DNA from: Lentimicrobiaceae bacterium
GTDB lineage: Bacteria; Bacteroidota; Bacteroidia; Bacteroidales; JAGONC01
Assembly (NCBI GenBank): GCA_017993235.1
Contig: JAGONC010000034.1
Span: 1 to 33,302 of the forward strand
DNA: 33,302 nucleotides
Direction of reading: 5' to 3'
In this document: in pieces, positions 7,985 through 15,036 of the stretch
How positions within the stretch are numbered: position 1 is the first letter of the stretch
How the letters are laid out: each line of letters opens with the position of its first letter
The notes under the pieces: generated by a model
Told to the model about the DNA's origin: nothing
What the model saw: only the letters and a program-made list of their open reading frames with translations
Databases searched by the model: none
Made by a program: the position numbers and the translations under genes

Positions 7985-8007
7985 GACCAGTTTATAATTG
8001 AATCCTG

Positions 8008-8571
8008 TTATTTCGTCGTAAAGTCGACCTTCGGTACTTCTCTTTCTGCCGGAATCTCTACTTCAAAGAACTCATCCGGTTTGAAGTTGAACATGCCTGC
8101 AATGATGTTCGAAGGGAACATCTGGATTTTATTGTTATAGGCAAGTACCTGGTCGTTGTAATTCTGTCGCGAAAAAGAGATCTTGTTCTCTGTCGAAGTC
8201 AGCTCTTCCTGAAGAGCAAGGAAGTTCTGACTGGCTTTCAGGTCGGGGTAAGCTTCCACGGCCACCCGCAGTTGACCCAGGGCTCCGGTGAGGGCGGTTT
8301 CCGCCTTGGCTCTTTCTCCGACCGTCTGGGCTCCCATGGCTGCGGCACGTGCGTTGGTAACACTTTCCAGCGTTTCCCGTTCATGTTTCATGTATCCCTT
8401 GACCGTCTCAATAAGGTTTGGGATCAGGTCATGCCTCCTCTTGAGCTGGACTTCGATCTGAGCCCATGCATTCTTTACCTGGTTTCTCAGCCGGATGAGT
8501 CCGTTATATAAGCCAACGACATAGAAGGCTATAACAACAATAATGATTAAAACGATTACTGCGAATGACAT
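8008..8571 (-). CDS. lemA: LemA family protein
   Basis: A 187-residue membrane-anchored protein. It has one N-terminal helix (about 3-22, [21 protein letters not shown]) followed by the alpha-helical LemA core, including the family-typical [20 protein letters not shown], then NLIETVKGY and [18 protein letters not shown]. The C-terminus (FFEVE) is also typical. The molecular role of LemA is poorly defined. It is often encoded next to M48 or TPM-domain membrane proteins, as it is here. It starts 7 bp after the zf-TFIIB gene and is followed 23 bp later by the protease, so an operon is likely. Confidence 0.96.
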   Translation of the reverse strand: MSFAVIVLIIIVVIAFYVVGLYNGLIRLRNQVKNAWAQIEVQLKRRHDLIPNLIETVKGYMKHERETLESVTNARAAAMGAQTVGERAKAETALTGALGQLRVAVEAYPDLKASQNFLALQEELTSTENKISFSRQNYNDQVLAYNNKIQMFPSNIIAGMFNFKPDEFFEVEIPAEREVPKVDFTTK

Positions 8572-8578
8572 AACTGGT

Positions 8579-8971
8579 TCATTTAAGTTTATACTCGAAC
8601 ATATCTGTCAATAAGTCAATTATTTCCTGATTCGTGGGTGAACATTCCTGTTCCACGATCCTTTGCAGTTCTCCCCGGTCAAACCAGAGACCGTGGCCTC
8701 TGTGGCATTTGTCGATGAGTATATCGGAATTCAGTCCTGCCAGTGCTTTCTGCATCTTCCTTCTGCAGATGGGACACCTGAGCTTCTTCTCGGTCGAATG
8801 AAGATCAATCCTGAGGGATACCATCGGCAGGTCTTTCTTAACCGTGCTTTCCAGTAGCAATTCCATCTCCCCGGTGTCGAGCCAGAATCCGCTACATTCC
8901 GTGCAATAGTCAACTTCCACCTTGTTCAGTTCCAGAACGATCATGGGTAGTTTGCAGTGGGGGCATTTCAT
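8579..8971 (-). CDS. Double zf-TFIIB zinc-knuckle protein
   Basis: A 130-residue protein with two TFIIB-like zinc knuckles. The first is complete: CPHC at 3-6, then [15 protein letters not shown]. The second has CPIC, then [15 protein letters not shown], in which the last cysteine of the CxxC pair is missing and histidines stand nearby; they may replace it as ligands. There is no membrane segment. The family has no firm function, but its members often sit beside membrane protease or rhomboid genes. It is the first gene of the zf-LemA-M48-regulator cluster. A near match to the -7 element, TATCTTTA at 9002-8995, lies about 24 bp upstream of the ATG. Confidence 0.9.
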   Translation of the reverse strand: MKCPHCKLPMIVLELNKVEVDYCTECSGFWLDTGEMELLLESTVKKDLPMVSLRIDLHSTEKKLRCPICRRKMQKALAGLNSDILIDKCHRGHGLWFDRGELQRIVEQECSPTNQEIIDLLTDMFEYKLK

Positions 8972-8994
8972 GCACAGGGGTGTTTAAAGGAGCA

Positions 8995-9002
8995 TAAAGA
9001 TA
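8995..9002 (-). promoter_or_regulatory. Possible -7 element for the zf-TFIIB/LemA/M48 cluster
   Basis: Minus strand TATCTTTA, one mismatch from TAnnTTTG. It lies at the edge of the CAAATTCC-type inverted repeat, about 24 bp before the ATG at 8971. Confidence 0.3.
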
Positions 9003-9004
9003 GG

Positions 9005-9135
9005 TAAATCCCAAATACCAGGGTTCAAATTCCAAACAAATAACAAATCTCAAATTTCGAAAAATGGAGGATAAACCACTGAATGGATTTTGTAATTTGG
9101 AATTTATTTGGAATTTGGATCTTGTAATTTGGGAT
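9005..9135. repeat. Imperfect inverted repeat of CAAATTCC-type sequence
   Basis: The left arm (about 9005-9058, aaatcccaaatac ... ttccaaacaaat) is rich in caaat/ccaaa words. The right arm (about 9088-9135, ending gtaatttgggattt) is its approximate reverse complement, around a centre near 9060-9087. It fills almost the whole gap between the pyrD stop and the zf-TFIIB promoter and could fold into a long AT-rich hairpin. Similar words recur in intergenic DNA of many Bacteroidetes drafts, as far as I recall. Confidence 0.6.
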
Positions 9136-10050
9136 TTAATCATTTTCCAGTTCCCCTATTATTTCCCTGACGCTCCTGCATCCCTGCCGGACCAGGTACT
9201 CATCAATGCCTTCTGCGATCCTTACCGGCGCCAGGGGATCAATGAAGGTAGCGGTACCCACCTGGATAGCCGAGGCACCGGCGAGCATGAATTCAATTGC
9301 ATCGGTGGCATTCATGATCCCGCCGATCCCGACGATGGGAAGGCGTGAAACCTGCGCAACCTGCCAGACCATCCTCAGGGCGATGGGTTTGATGGCCGGG
9401 CCTGATAATCCCCCTGTGATGGTAGACAATACCGGCTGCCGCTTTTCAGCATCCACCGCCATCCCCAGCAGGGTATTGATCAGCGAGAATGCGTCAGCAC
9501 CCGCTTCTTCAACAGCCAGGGCAATATCGCGGATATCGGTCACATTGGGGGATAATTTTACGATAAGGGTTCGGTCCCACACCTCCCTGACGGCTTTTGT
9601 AACAGCGGAGGCTGACGGGCAGCTGATCCCAAAAGCCATTCCTCCCTCCTTCACGTTGGGACAGGATATATTCAGTTCCATTGCCGGAATGCTCTCCAGC
9701 TTTTTGAGCTTTTCCGTAACGCTTACATATTCCTCAATGGTGGAGCCGTTAACGTTTGCGATGATGTGAGTATCCAGATCCCTGATCCGGGGATAGATTT
9801 GTTCGGTAAAATAATCGATCCCTTTATTCTGCAATCCTACGCTGTTGAGCATGCCCGATGCTGTCTCAGCCATGCGTGGATAAGGATTGCCTTCGCGTGG
9901 TTTCAGGGTCAGGCCCTTGATAAAAATGCCGCCGATCCGGCTTACATCAAAGAATTCCGTCAGCTCTTCCCCAAAGCCACAGGTTCCTGAAGCTGTGGTC
10001 ACAGGATTCCGCAATTCCATCTGACCGATGGTCACCCTTAGATCTGCCAT
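9136..10050 (-). CDS. pyrD: Dihydroorotate dehydrogenase B, catalytic subunit
   Basis: A 304-residue FMN enzyme that oxidises dihydroorotate to orotate in pyrimidine synthesis; as a class 1B enzyme it passes electrons to NAD+ through PyrK. Family features include [12 protein letters not shown] near the start, [27 protein letters not shown], and the active-site stretch [13 protein letters not shown] with the catalytic cysteine. [39 protein letters not shown] and [15 protein letters not shown] (the FMN phosphate site) follow. The ATG at 10050 overlaps the 3' end of pyrK by 13 bp, the usual tight PyrK-PyrD coupling. The length is normal for the family. Confidence 0.97.
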   Translation of the reverse strand: MADLRVTIGQMELRNPVTTASGTCGFGEELTEFFDVSRIGGIFIKGLTLKPREGNPYPRMAETASGMLNSVGLQNKGIDYFTEQIYPRIRDLDTHIIANVNGSTIEEYVSVTEKLKKLESIPAMELNISCPNVKEGGMAFGISCPSASAVTKAVREVWDRTLIVKLSPNVTDIRDIALAVEEAGADAFSLINTLLGMAVDAEKRQPVLSTITGGLSGPAIKPIALRMVWQVAQVSRLPIVGIGGIMNATDAIEFMLAGASAIQVGTATFIDPLAPVRIAEGIDEYLVRQGCRSVREIIGELEND

Positions 10051-10811
10051 TTGAGATGGGTTATATTAAATACAGGTCCATCTGTACAGACACACTGATT
10101 CCCCATGGTGGTACCGACCACACAGCACAGGCATACCCCAAAGCCGCATGCCATCAGGTTTTCCAGCGATACTTCGCAGGGTATGCCCTTTTTGGCTGCA
10201 ATGGATGCGACCGCTTTCATCATGGGCTCGGGACCGCAGGCGTATACCATCGTGAAATCAAAGTGATCCTGATGGAAGACCGGATGTTGTGTAACCAGAC
10301 CTTCCTCACCCAGCGAACCGTCTTCAGTAGTGATCAGTACCTCCCCGAACTGACGGAACGTATCCATCATCAGGATGTCTTTATGCTGCTTTCCCCCGAG
10401 CAGGAAGGTCATGGCAATTCCTTTCTTCTGAAGTTCTCTTCCCAGAATAATAAAAGGAGCGATGCCTGAACCACCTCCGACGATGAGGGCACGCCCCTGT
10501 TCCGGAAGGCTGAAATGGTTACCGAGCGGATAAATGATGTTTACCGGCATGCCCGGCTGCAATCTTCCCAGCTGCCTTGTCCCCCTGCCGATCACTTTGA
10601 TAAAAAAACGAATTTTCCTGTTTGTATAATCGACATCCAGAAAAGATAATGGCCTTCTCAGAAAAACTTCCTGTGTGTTATCGATACGGATCTCTGCAAA
10701 CTGACCCGGCAGCAGCGTCGGAATCTCTTCCGGCACGATAAGTTCCAGGATGAAACTGGCTTCATTTAGCCAGAGAATCCTGCTGACCGGACAATCCTGG
10801 ATTCGCTTCAT
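10038..10811 (-). CDS. pyrK: Dihydroorotate dehydrogenase B, electron transfer subunit
   Basis: FAD and [2Fe-2S] subunit that carries electrons from PyrD to NAD+. I chose the ATG at 10811 (257 residues, [13 protein letters not shown]); the frame stays open to a TTG at 10847, which is less likely. The FAD domain has [10 protein letters not shown], the NAD-binding part has [12 protein letters not shown] and YACGPEPMM. The C-terminal cluster site has four cysteines spaced C-x4-C-x2-C-x11-C (Cys222, 227, 230 and 242 from this start), in CGFGVCLCC and CTDGPVF. It overlaps pyrD and follows the DUF5606 gene by 48 bp; a promoter upstream of DUF5606 probably serves all three. Confidence 0.95.
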   Translation of the reverse strand: MKRIQDCPVSRILWLNEASFILELIVPEEIPTLLPGQFAEIRIDNTQEVFLRRPLSFLDVDYTNRKIRFFIKVIGRGTRQLGRLQPGMPVNIIYPLGNHFSLPEQGRALIVGGGSGIAPFIILGRELQKKGIAMTFLLGGKQHKDILMMDTFRQFGEVLITTEDGSLGEEGLVTQHPVFHQDHFDFTMVYACGPEPMMKAVASIAAKKGIPCEVSLENLMACGFGVCLCCVVGTTMGNQCVCTDGPVFNITHLKWQI

Positions 10812-10859
10812 GAGTTCGGCAGGTTTGGTTTCCGGGTATCCATCCAACAGTAGAGTCTT

Positions 10860-11324
10860 TTATTGGGTCGTATCCTGTGGCGTATCCTCAGCCTCTGGGG
10901 CACTGCCTTCCTCCGTTTCTTCCCGGGATTCCTCTTCCGTGAAGTCAAGCATTTTCAGTTCTGCCAGTGTATTGTACCACATCAGGAGCTTTTTGATATC
11001 GGAAGCATAAACACGTTCCTGGTCGTACTCCGGAACCAACTCTGCGAAATATTCCTTCAGGTTTACATTTTCTGACCGGGGATCAATCGCGTTGGTTCCC
11101 TCAAGTTTTTCGTTGATCTTTTTAAGAACATCCTTCAGGGGCATATCTTCTCCCGTGGTGAATACACTGATCTCTTCCAGGGAACTGATCCGTTCATGCG
11201 CAAAAGCAGTGGAACGTTTCCCGTCGGTGAGCGATTCCACAATGACTCCGTTCTTTGTCTGGTTGATCATTTTAAATAAGCCATGCCTGCCCGAAATGGC
11301 TAAAATCTTACTTAAATCCATCAT
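10860..11324 (-). CDS. DUF5606 family protein
   Basis: A 154-residue protein of the Bacteroidetes-specific DUF5606 family. It begins with MMDLSKILAISGRHGLFKM, typical of the family, and continues with the beta-rich stretch GVIVESLTDGKRSTAF. The second part is helical (DIKKLLMWYNTLAELKML), and the tail from about 130 is strongly acidic and probably disordered. There is no signal peptide or membrane segment. The function is unknown. It is the first gene of a likely operon with pyrK and pyrD, downstream of an exact -7 element at 11348-11341. The start could be either of two adjacent ATG codons. Confidence 0.92.
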   Translation of the reverse strand: MMDLSKILAISGRHGLFKMINQTKNGVIVESLTDGKRSTAFAHERISSLEEISVFTTGEDMPLKDVLKKINEKLEGTNAIDPRSENVNLKEYFAELVPEYDQERVYASDIKKLLMWYNTLAELKMLDFTEEESREETEEGSAPEAEDTPQDTTQ

Positions 11325-11340
11325 TGTGATACTTTTTTTG

Positions 11341-11348
11341 CAAAGATA
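11341..11348 (-). promoter_or_regulatory. Bacteroidetes-type -7 element for DUF5606-pyrK-pyrD
   Basis: Minus strand TATCTTTG followed by CA, an exact TAnnTTTG match. It puts the start near 11334, about 10 nt before the ATG pair. Confidence 0.55.
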
Positions 11349-11380
11349 TTAATATCCAACGGAAAAGGGATTCAAATGTT

Positions 11381-11479
11381 CTGTTGTTATTTGTTGTTAT
11401 TTGCTCGGCGCTGTGCGCCTCGCGTTATTCGTTGTTATTTGCTCGGCACTGCGTGCCTCGCGTTATTCATTGTCATTAC
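11381..11479 (-). repeat. 10-bp repeat array with two covarying hairpins (38-bp period)
   Basis: Two 38-bp units in tandem. Hairpin 1 is at 11403-11423 and hairpin 2 at 11441-11461. On the minus strand each reads GCGA, a 5-bp stem, a 3-nt loop, then GAGC. The stems are GGCGC/GCGCC (loop ACA) and GGCAC/GTGCC (loop GCA), so the difference is compensated by a paired change. The flanks are 10-nt units of the AAATAACAAC type. The array lies between the glycosyltransferase stop (11503) and the DUF5606 promoter, with no other gene in the gap. Confidence 0.85.
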
Positions 11480-11502
11480 CTGCTTCCTGCCTCCCGCTGA
11501 TT

Positions 11503-12396
11503 CTAAATAATCCGGTAATTCCGGTATTCCCCGATGCGCCAGCCGGTCATTGTTTCCATACGGTGTAAAAAACGGTGCAAAGGGCTGAATTTTTTTTGGG
11601 TGGGGTCAAACGGGAATTCCCAGTTCATGGAGCGGATCCTGTTTTTCATCACCTCAGGATGGCTTCCATTGAAATGCTCCAGTGAATCGATCGCTGAATA
11701 GTCAAAGGCTTCCACGGCAGGGACTTTTTCGCCGATCCAGGCATCGGAATGCCAGTAACGGTTGAAGTTCATCTGTTTTAGCTGTTGTACTGAAGGGGAT
11801 TTGACCCAGCCGTAGTGATAGATGCTGGCGTTGATCTTTTTCACGTTCAGTTTGCGCTGATTCAGCCGGAAACCCTGTGCATCCCTGTAGGAACTTATTC
11901 CCGGCAGGTTACGGACGATCCGGACCTCCCTTCGGTACCATTTTCGTGAGTCACCTACGAAATCATAGGAACCATAAAAATGCAGGTAATTGAAAAGAAG
12001 ACCTTCCACTTCCGGGGCATCCCTGTACTGATCCATTGCACGGCCTATTTCCGGCAGGTATTTTTCATGGACCACTTCATCACCCTGGATATACAATGCC
12101 CAGGTGGCACCGGGCGATATCACGCGAAAAGCCTTATCAGCTTCCAGGGCCAGAACGCGGCCACCTTCCCGGAGTGTATCATCCCACACCGTGTTGATGA
12201 TCCTGATCTTATCCGATGGAATGCTTCGGATCAAGTCGTAGGTCGAATCATCCGAGTTGCCTACCGCCACAATGAATTCATCGCACAGGGGCAGAACGGA
12301 GGAGATCGCTTCCACAACAGGATAGTCGTACAGGATGGCGTTACGGATGAAAGTAAAACCACTTACTGTCGCGACTGCTTTAGTTTCATTCAGCAT
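11503..12396 (-). CDS. Glycosyltransferase family 2-like protein
   Basis: A 297-residue protein with the GT-A-like pattern of a family 2 glycosyltransferase. It has an N-terminal strand (VSGFTFIRNAILYDYPVVEAI), then CDEFIVAVGNSDDSTYDLI and WALYIQGDEVVHE, where the usual DxD-type metal site appears as QGDE. There are no membrane segments or signal peptide, so it is probably cytoplasmic, acting on a nucleotide-sugar and an unknown acceptor. Its ATG overlaps the purB stop by 11 bp, so the two are translated from one message. It is followed by the hairpin repeat array. The second half (HYGWVKSPSVQQLKQMNFNR) matches a Bacteroidetes subgroup I recognise only as hypothetical glycosyltransferases. 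Confidence 0.8.
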   Translation of the reverse strand: MLNETKAVATVSGFTFIRNAILYDYPVVEAISSVLPLCDEFIVAVGNSDDSTYDLIRSIPSDKIRIINTVWDDTLREGGRVLALEADKAFRVISPGATWALYIQGDEVVHEKYLPEIGRAMDQYRDAPEVEGLLFNYLHFYGSYDFVGDSRKWYRREVRIVRNLPGISSYRDAQGFRLNQRKLNVKKINASIYHYGWVKSPSVQQLKQMNFNRYWHSDAWIGEKVPAVEAFDYSAIDSLEHFNGSHPEVMKNRIRSMNWEFPFDPTQKKFSPLHRFLHRMETMTGWRIGEYRNYRII

Positions 12397-13735
12397 GTCC
12401 GGTATAATTTTCCGGTGTGATCCCGAGCAGTTCTTCTTTGAGCTTTTTGGATATCCTCAGGGTGCTTATGTACTCGTGGAGGATTTTTTTATCGATTTTT
12501 TTACCGGTACGGGTCAGCTCTTTAAGTGATTCATAGGGATCGGGGTATTTCTCCCTTCGCAGGATGGTCTGGATGGCTTCAGCGACGACAGCCCAGTTAT
12601 CTTCGAGGTCGGCCTTCATCCGGGCTTCATTGACCGATACCTTATGCATCCCCCTGATCAGGGATTTGATGGCGATGAGACTGTGGGCAAAAGGTACACC
12701 AATGTTCCGCAATACGGTGGAATCCGACAGGTCGCGCTGCAGCCGGGAAACCGGTAACTTGGCAGCCAGATGTTCAAGGATGGCGTTTGCCATGCCCAGG
12801 TTACCCTCTGCATTTTCAAAATCAATGGGATTTACCTTATGGGGCATGGTTGATGAGCCCGTTTCATCCTTATTGATCTGTTGTTTAAAGTAATCCATCG
12901 ATATATACATCCACATATCCCTGGAGAAATCCAGTAAAATCGTATTGATTCGCTTCAGGTTATCACAAAAAGCGGCAAAATAGTCATAATGTTCTATTTG
13001 TGTGGTTGTTGTGTAACGTTTTAGTCCCAGTTTCTCCTTTACGAACTGGTTGGCGAATCCGTTCCAGTCAATTCCCGGGTAGGCGACATAATGAGCATTC
13101 AGGTTACCGGTGGCACCTCCGAATTTTGCGGCGTGGGGAATATTTCTCAGCATCCGGATCTGATTCTCCAGTCGTTCGATGAACACGCGGATCTCCTTTC
13201 CAAGGAGGGTAGGGGAGGCGGGTTGACCGTGTGTATGGGCAAGCATTGGGATACTTTTCCATTCTCTCGCATATGTCTTGAGCAGCTGTAGCAATTCATT
13301 CAGTAAAGGTGAAAGGACATCATCCTGGGCATCCTTGATTGACAGGGGTGTGGCTGTATTGTTAATGTCCTGGGAGGTAAGACCAAAATGGATGAATTCC
13401 TTATATTCATCCAGGCCCATTTTTTTAAAACGGTTCTTCAGGTAGTATTCAACGGCCTTGACGTCATGGTTGGTGGTACGTTCGATCTCTTTGACTTCCA
13501 GGGCATCTTCCGGTGTGAAATCAATATAGATCCTACGCAATTCCGAGAATTTCAGTTGATCGAATCCCGAAAGCTGCTCCAGTGGGATCTCGCAGAGGGC
13601 GATGAAGTATTCCACCTCCACCAGCAGGCGGTAACCAATCAGTGCGGCTTCGGAGAAATAGCTGGCAAGACTCTCCGTTTTGTCGCGATAACGTCCATCG
13701 ATGGGAGAAATGGCGGTGAGGGCTGATAGTTTCAT
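12386..13735 (-). CDS. purB: Adenylosuccinate lyase
   Basis: A 449-residue enzyme of the fumarase/aspartase superfamily. It splits SAICAR to AICAR and adenylosuccinate to AMP in purine synthesis. Features seen: N-terminal LTAISPIDGRYRDKTESL, FGLTSQDINNTATPL and the histidine motif MLAHTHGQPASPTLLGKE. The family signature on the catalytic serine loop, GSSTMPHKVNPIDFENAEGNL, is intact. The length equals that of E. coli-type PurB. It starts 9 bp after the beta-barrel protein stop and its 3' end overlaps the glycosyltransferase start by 11 bp. Confidence 0.98.
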   Translation of the reverse strand: MKLSALTAISPIDGRYRDKTESLASYFSEAALIGYRLLVEVEYFIALCEIPLEQLSGFDQLKFSELRRIYIDFTPEDALEVKEIERTTNHDVKAVEYYLKNRFKKMGLDEYKEFIHFGLTSQDINNTATPLSIKDAQDDVLSPLLNELLQLLKTYAREWKSIPMLAHTHGQPASPTLLGKEIRVFIERLENQIRMLRNIPHAAKFGGATGNLNAHYVAYPGIDWNGFANQFVKEKLGLKRYTTTTQIEHYDYFAAFCDNLKRINTILLDFSRDMWMYISMDYFKQQINKDETGSSTMPHKVNPIDFENAEGNLGMANAILEHLAAKLPVSRLQRDLSDSTVLRNIGVPFAHSLIAIKSLIRGMHKVSVNEARMKADLEDNWAVVAEAIQTILRREKYPDPYESLKELTRTGKKIDKKILHEYISTLRISKKLKEELLGITPENYTGHAE

Positions 13736-13744
13736 GATGCTGAT

Positions 13745-14413
13745 TTATTTAATCCCAAATCCTCCGAAAAGCAGGGATATGGTGCCGACTGGACTGCTGT
13801 AATCGCTACTCTCATAATAATCATGTACGGTTCCGCCCTGGAAATACTGCCTATCCATTCCCGTCATCCAGCGATAGCCTGCACCCACATTCAGCTTGAA
13901 CCAGGAGGTAAGGTTCATCTCCACTTCCAGTTGCGGGATCAGGACGAAGATACCATCTTTGGCGACATAATGCTCCGGATCGTAATCGTCCCAGTCTTCA
14001 TCATAGATTGAAATCTTTCCCCAGCCGATCTTCAGGCTGGCAGCGGGGTGAATGGCTTTGAATGATTGATGGATATACCCCAGCCAGAATCCTCCGTGTC
14101 CGAGGGATATCTTTGGGTACTCAATACCGGTGATATCGCTCAGGTCGTACCGGTAGTGGTTCGTGGTCAAGCCTTCACCATATCCTCCCAGGTAAAAGGC
14201 CTGATTAAAAATGATGGCACCTCCACCACCTACGAATAATGCAAAATTGCCTTCCACCGATGAGAATTCCACAAAGGGACCGCCGAATCCGGATATGGAA
14301 GGCCGGTTGGAGCCGCTCAGGAGGTATTGCATCTCTTCTTTTTCTTCCTGAGAAAATGAATTTAATGTGCAGAGCATCATCATGCCCAATAATAGGATCA
14401 TCTGTTTTTTCAT
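13745..14413 (-). CDS. Secreted or outer-membrane beta-barrel protein, unknown function
   Basis: A 222-residue protein with a clear signal peptide (MKKQMILLLGMMMLCTLNSFSQ). Alternating, glycine- and aromatic-rich strands follow (GNFALFVGGGGAIIF, AFYLGGYGEGL, GGFWLGYI, WFKLNVGAGYRWM, GTISLLFGGFGIK). This is what small outer-membrane barrels of Bacteroidetes look like, and the last strand ends near the C-terminus. I cannot name a family. It follows the flavodoxin gene by 4 bp and precedes purB by 9 bp, so it is probably co-transcribed with genes of unrelated function. Confidence 0.8.
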   Translation of the reverse strand: MKKQMILLLGMMMLCTLNSFSQEEKEEMQYLLSGSNRPSISGFGGPFVEFSSVEGNFALFVGGGGAIIFNQAFYLGGYGEGLTTNHYRYDLSDITGIEYPKISLGHGGFWLGYIHQSFKAIHPAASLKIGWGKISIYDEDWDDYDPEHYVAKDGIFVLIPQLEVEMNLTSWFKLNVGAGYRWMTGMDRQYFQGGTVHDYYESSDYSSPVGTISLLFGGFGIK

Positions 14414-14417
14414 GATA

Positions 14418-14930
14418 TTAGGATTTAATGAAAGATTTTTTTAGCGCTAAGCACCATTCCCTGATCCGTTTTTCCGTCAGTTCCGGCTGGTTGCCATCAT
14501 CCAGGACAAGACCCATGAAATGGTCACCTTCCAGGGCCCTGGACCTGAGGAAACGATAGCCTTCCGCTGGAAAGAAGCCTACCAGCGTTGCGCCTCTTTT
14601 CTTCAAGTAATCAGCCAGTATGCCGATAGCATCGGCAAAATTCTGCGGGTACCCCACCTGGTCGGCAGGTCCGAACAACGCGACAGTTTTTCCTGTAAAA
14701 TCCATATCTTCCATGGCGGGCAGGAATTCATCCCAGTAGTTGGGCAATTCACCGTCGAACCAGGTGGAAACGCCCAGGATCAGGGAGTCGTATGCCTGAA
14801 ATGTTTCAGGATCAACCGTTTCAATATTGATCTTTTCTACGTTGGATTCCCCGAGTTCCTTAGCAATTTTTTCTGCAATTGCTGAAGTATGGCGGGTATT
14901 GAAGCTATAAAACAGTCCGGTTGGTTTCAT
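14418..14930 (-). CDS. Flavodoxin
   Basis: A 170-residue FMN electron carrier, the length of long-chain flavodoxins. The phosphate-binding loop is FYSFNTRHT at 7-15, which keeps three hydroxyl residues but lacks the usual Gly. The two flavin-side loops are LILGVSTWFDGELPNYWDEF and LFGPADQVGYPQNFADAIG. FLRSRALEGDHFMGLVLDDGNQPELT is the typical long-chain C-terminal part. It lies downstream of the fused E1 dehydrogenase gene, and a link to oxo-acid metabolism is possible but not shown. Its ATG lies inside the last unit of the 10-bp repeat array, which therefore forms its whole upstream region. Confidence 0.93.
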   Translation of the reverse strand: MKPTGLFYSFNTRHTSAIAEKIAKELGESNVEKINIETVDPETFQAYDSLILGVSTWFDGELPNYWDEFLPAMEDMDFTGKTVALFGPADQVGYPQNFADAIGILADYLKKRGATLVGFFPAEGYRFLRSRALEGDHFMGLVLDDGNQPELTEKRIREWCLALKKSFIKS

Positions 14931-15036
14931 GGTTGTTCGTGGTCATTTGCTCGACCCTACGGGTCTCGCGTGATTCATGGTTATTTGTGGTCATTTGCGA
15001 GGCCGCCTTACGGCGCCTCGCGTGATTCATGGTTAT
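14931..15036 (-). repeat. 10-bp repeat array with two further hairpins
   Basis: Same family as 11381-11479, filling the gap from the E1 stop to the flavodoxin start. On the minus strand hairpin 4 (15021-14997) has arms GGCGCC/GGCGGCC with one bulged base, a GTAA loop and a fully paired GCGA/TCGC base. Hairpin 3 (14969-14949) has stem GACCC/GGGTC, loop GTA and the GCGA/GAGC base. The flanks read GAATCAC before and AAATGACCAC after each hairpin. The hairpins start 48 bp apart. Confidence 0.85.

Noticed and set aside
9018..9040. tRNA T-arm-like string GGTTCAAATTCC
   Set aside because: No acceptor, D or anticodon arm can be drawn around it; it belongs to the CAAATTCC-type repeat.
11381..11479. 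Possible minimal CRISPR array (two near-identical 38-bp units)
   Set aside because: The units are directly adjacent with no spacers, no cas genes are nearby, and the differences are compensated stem changes.
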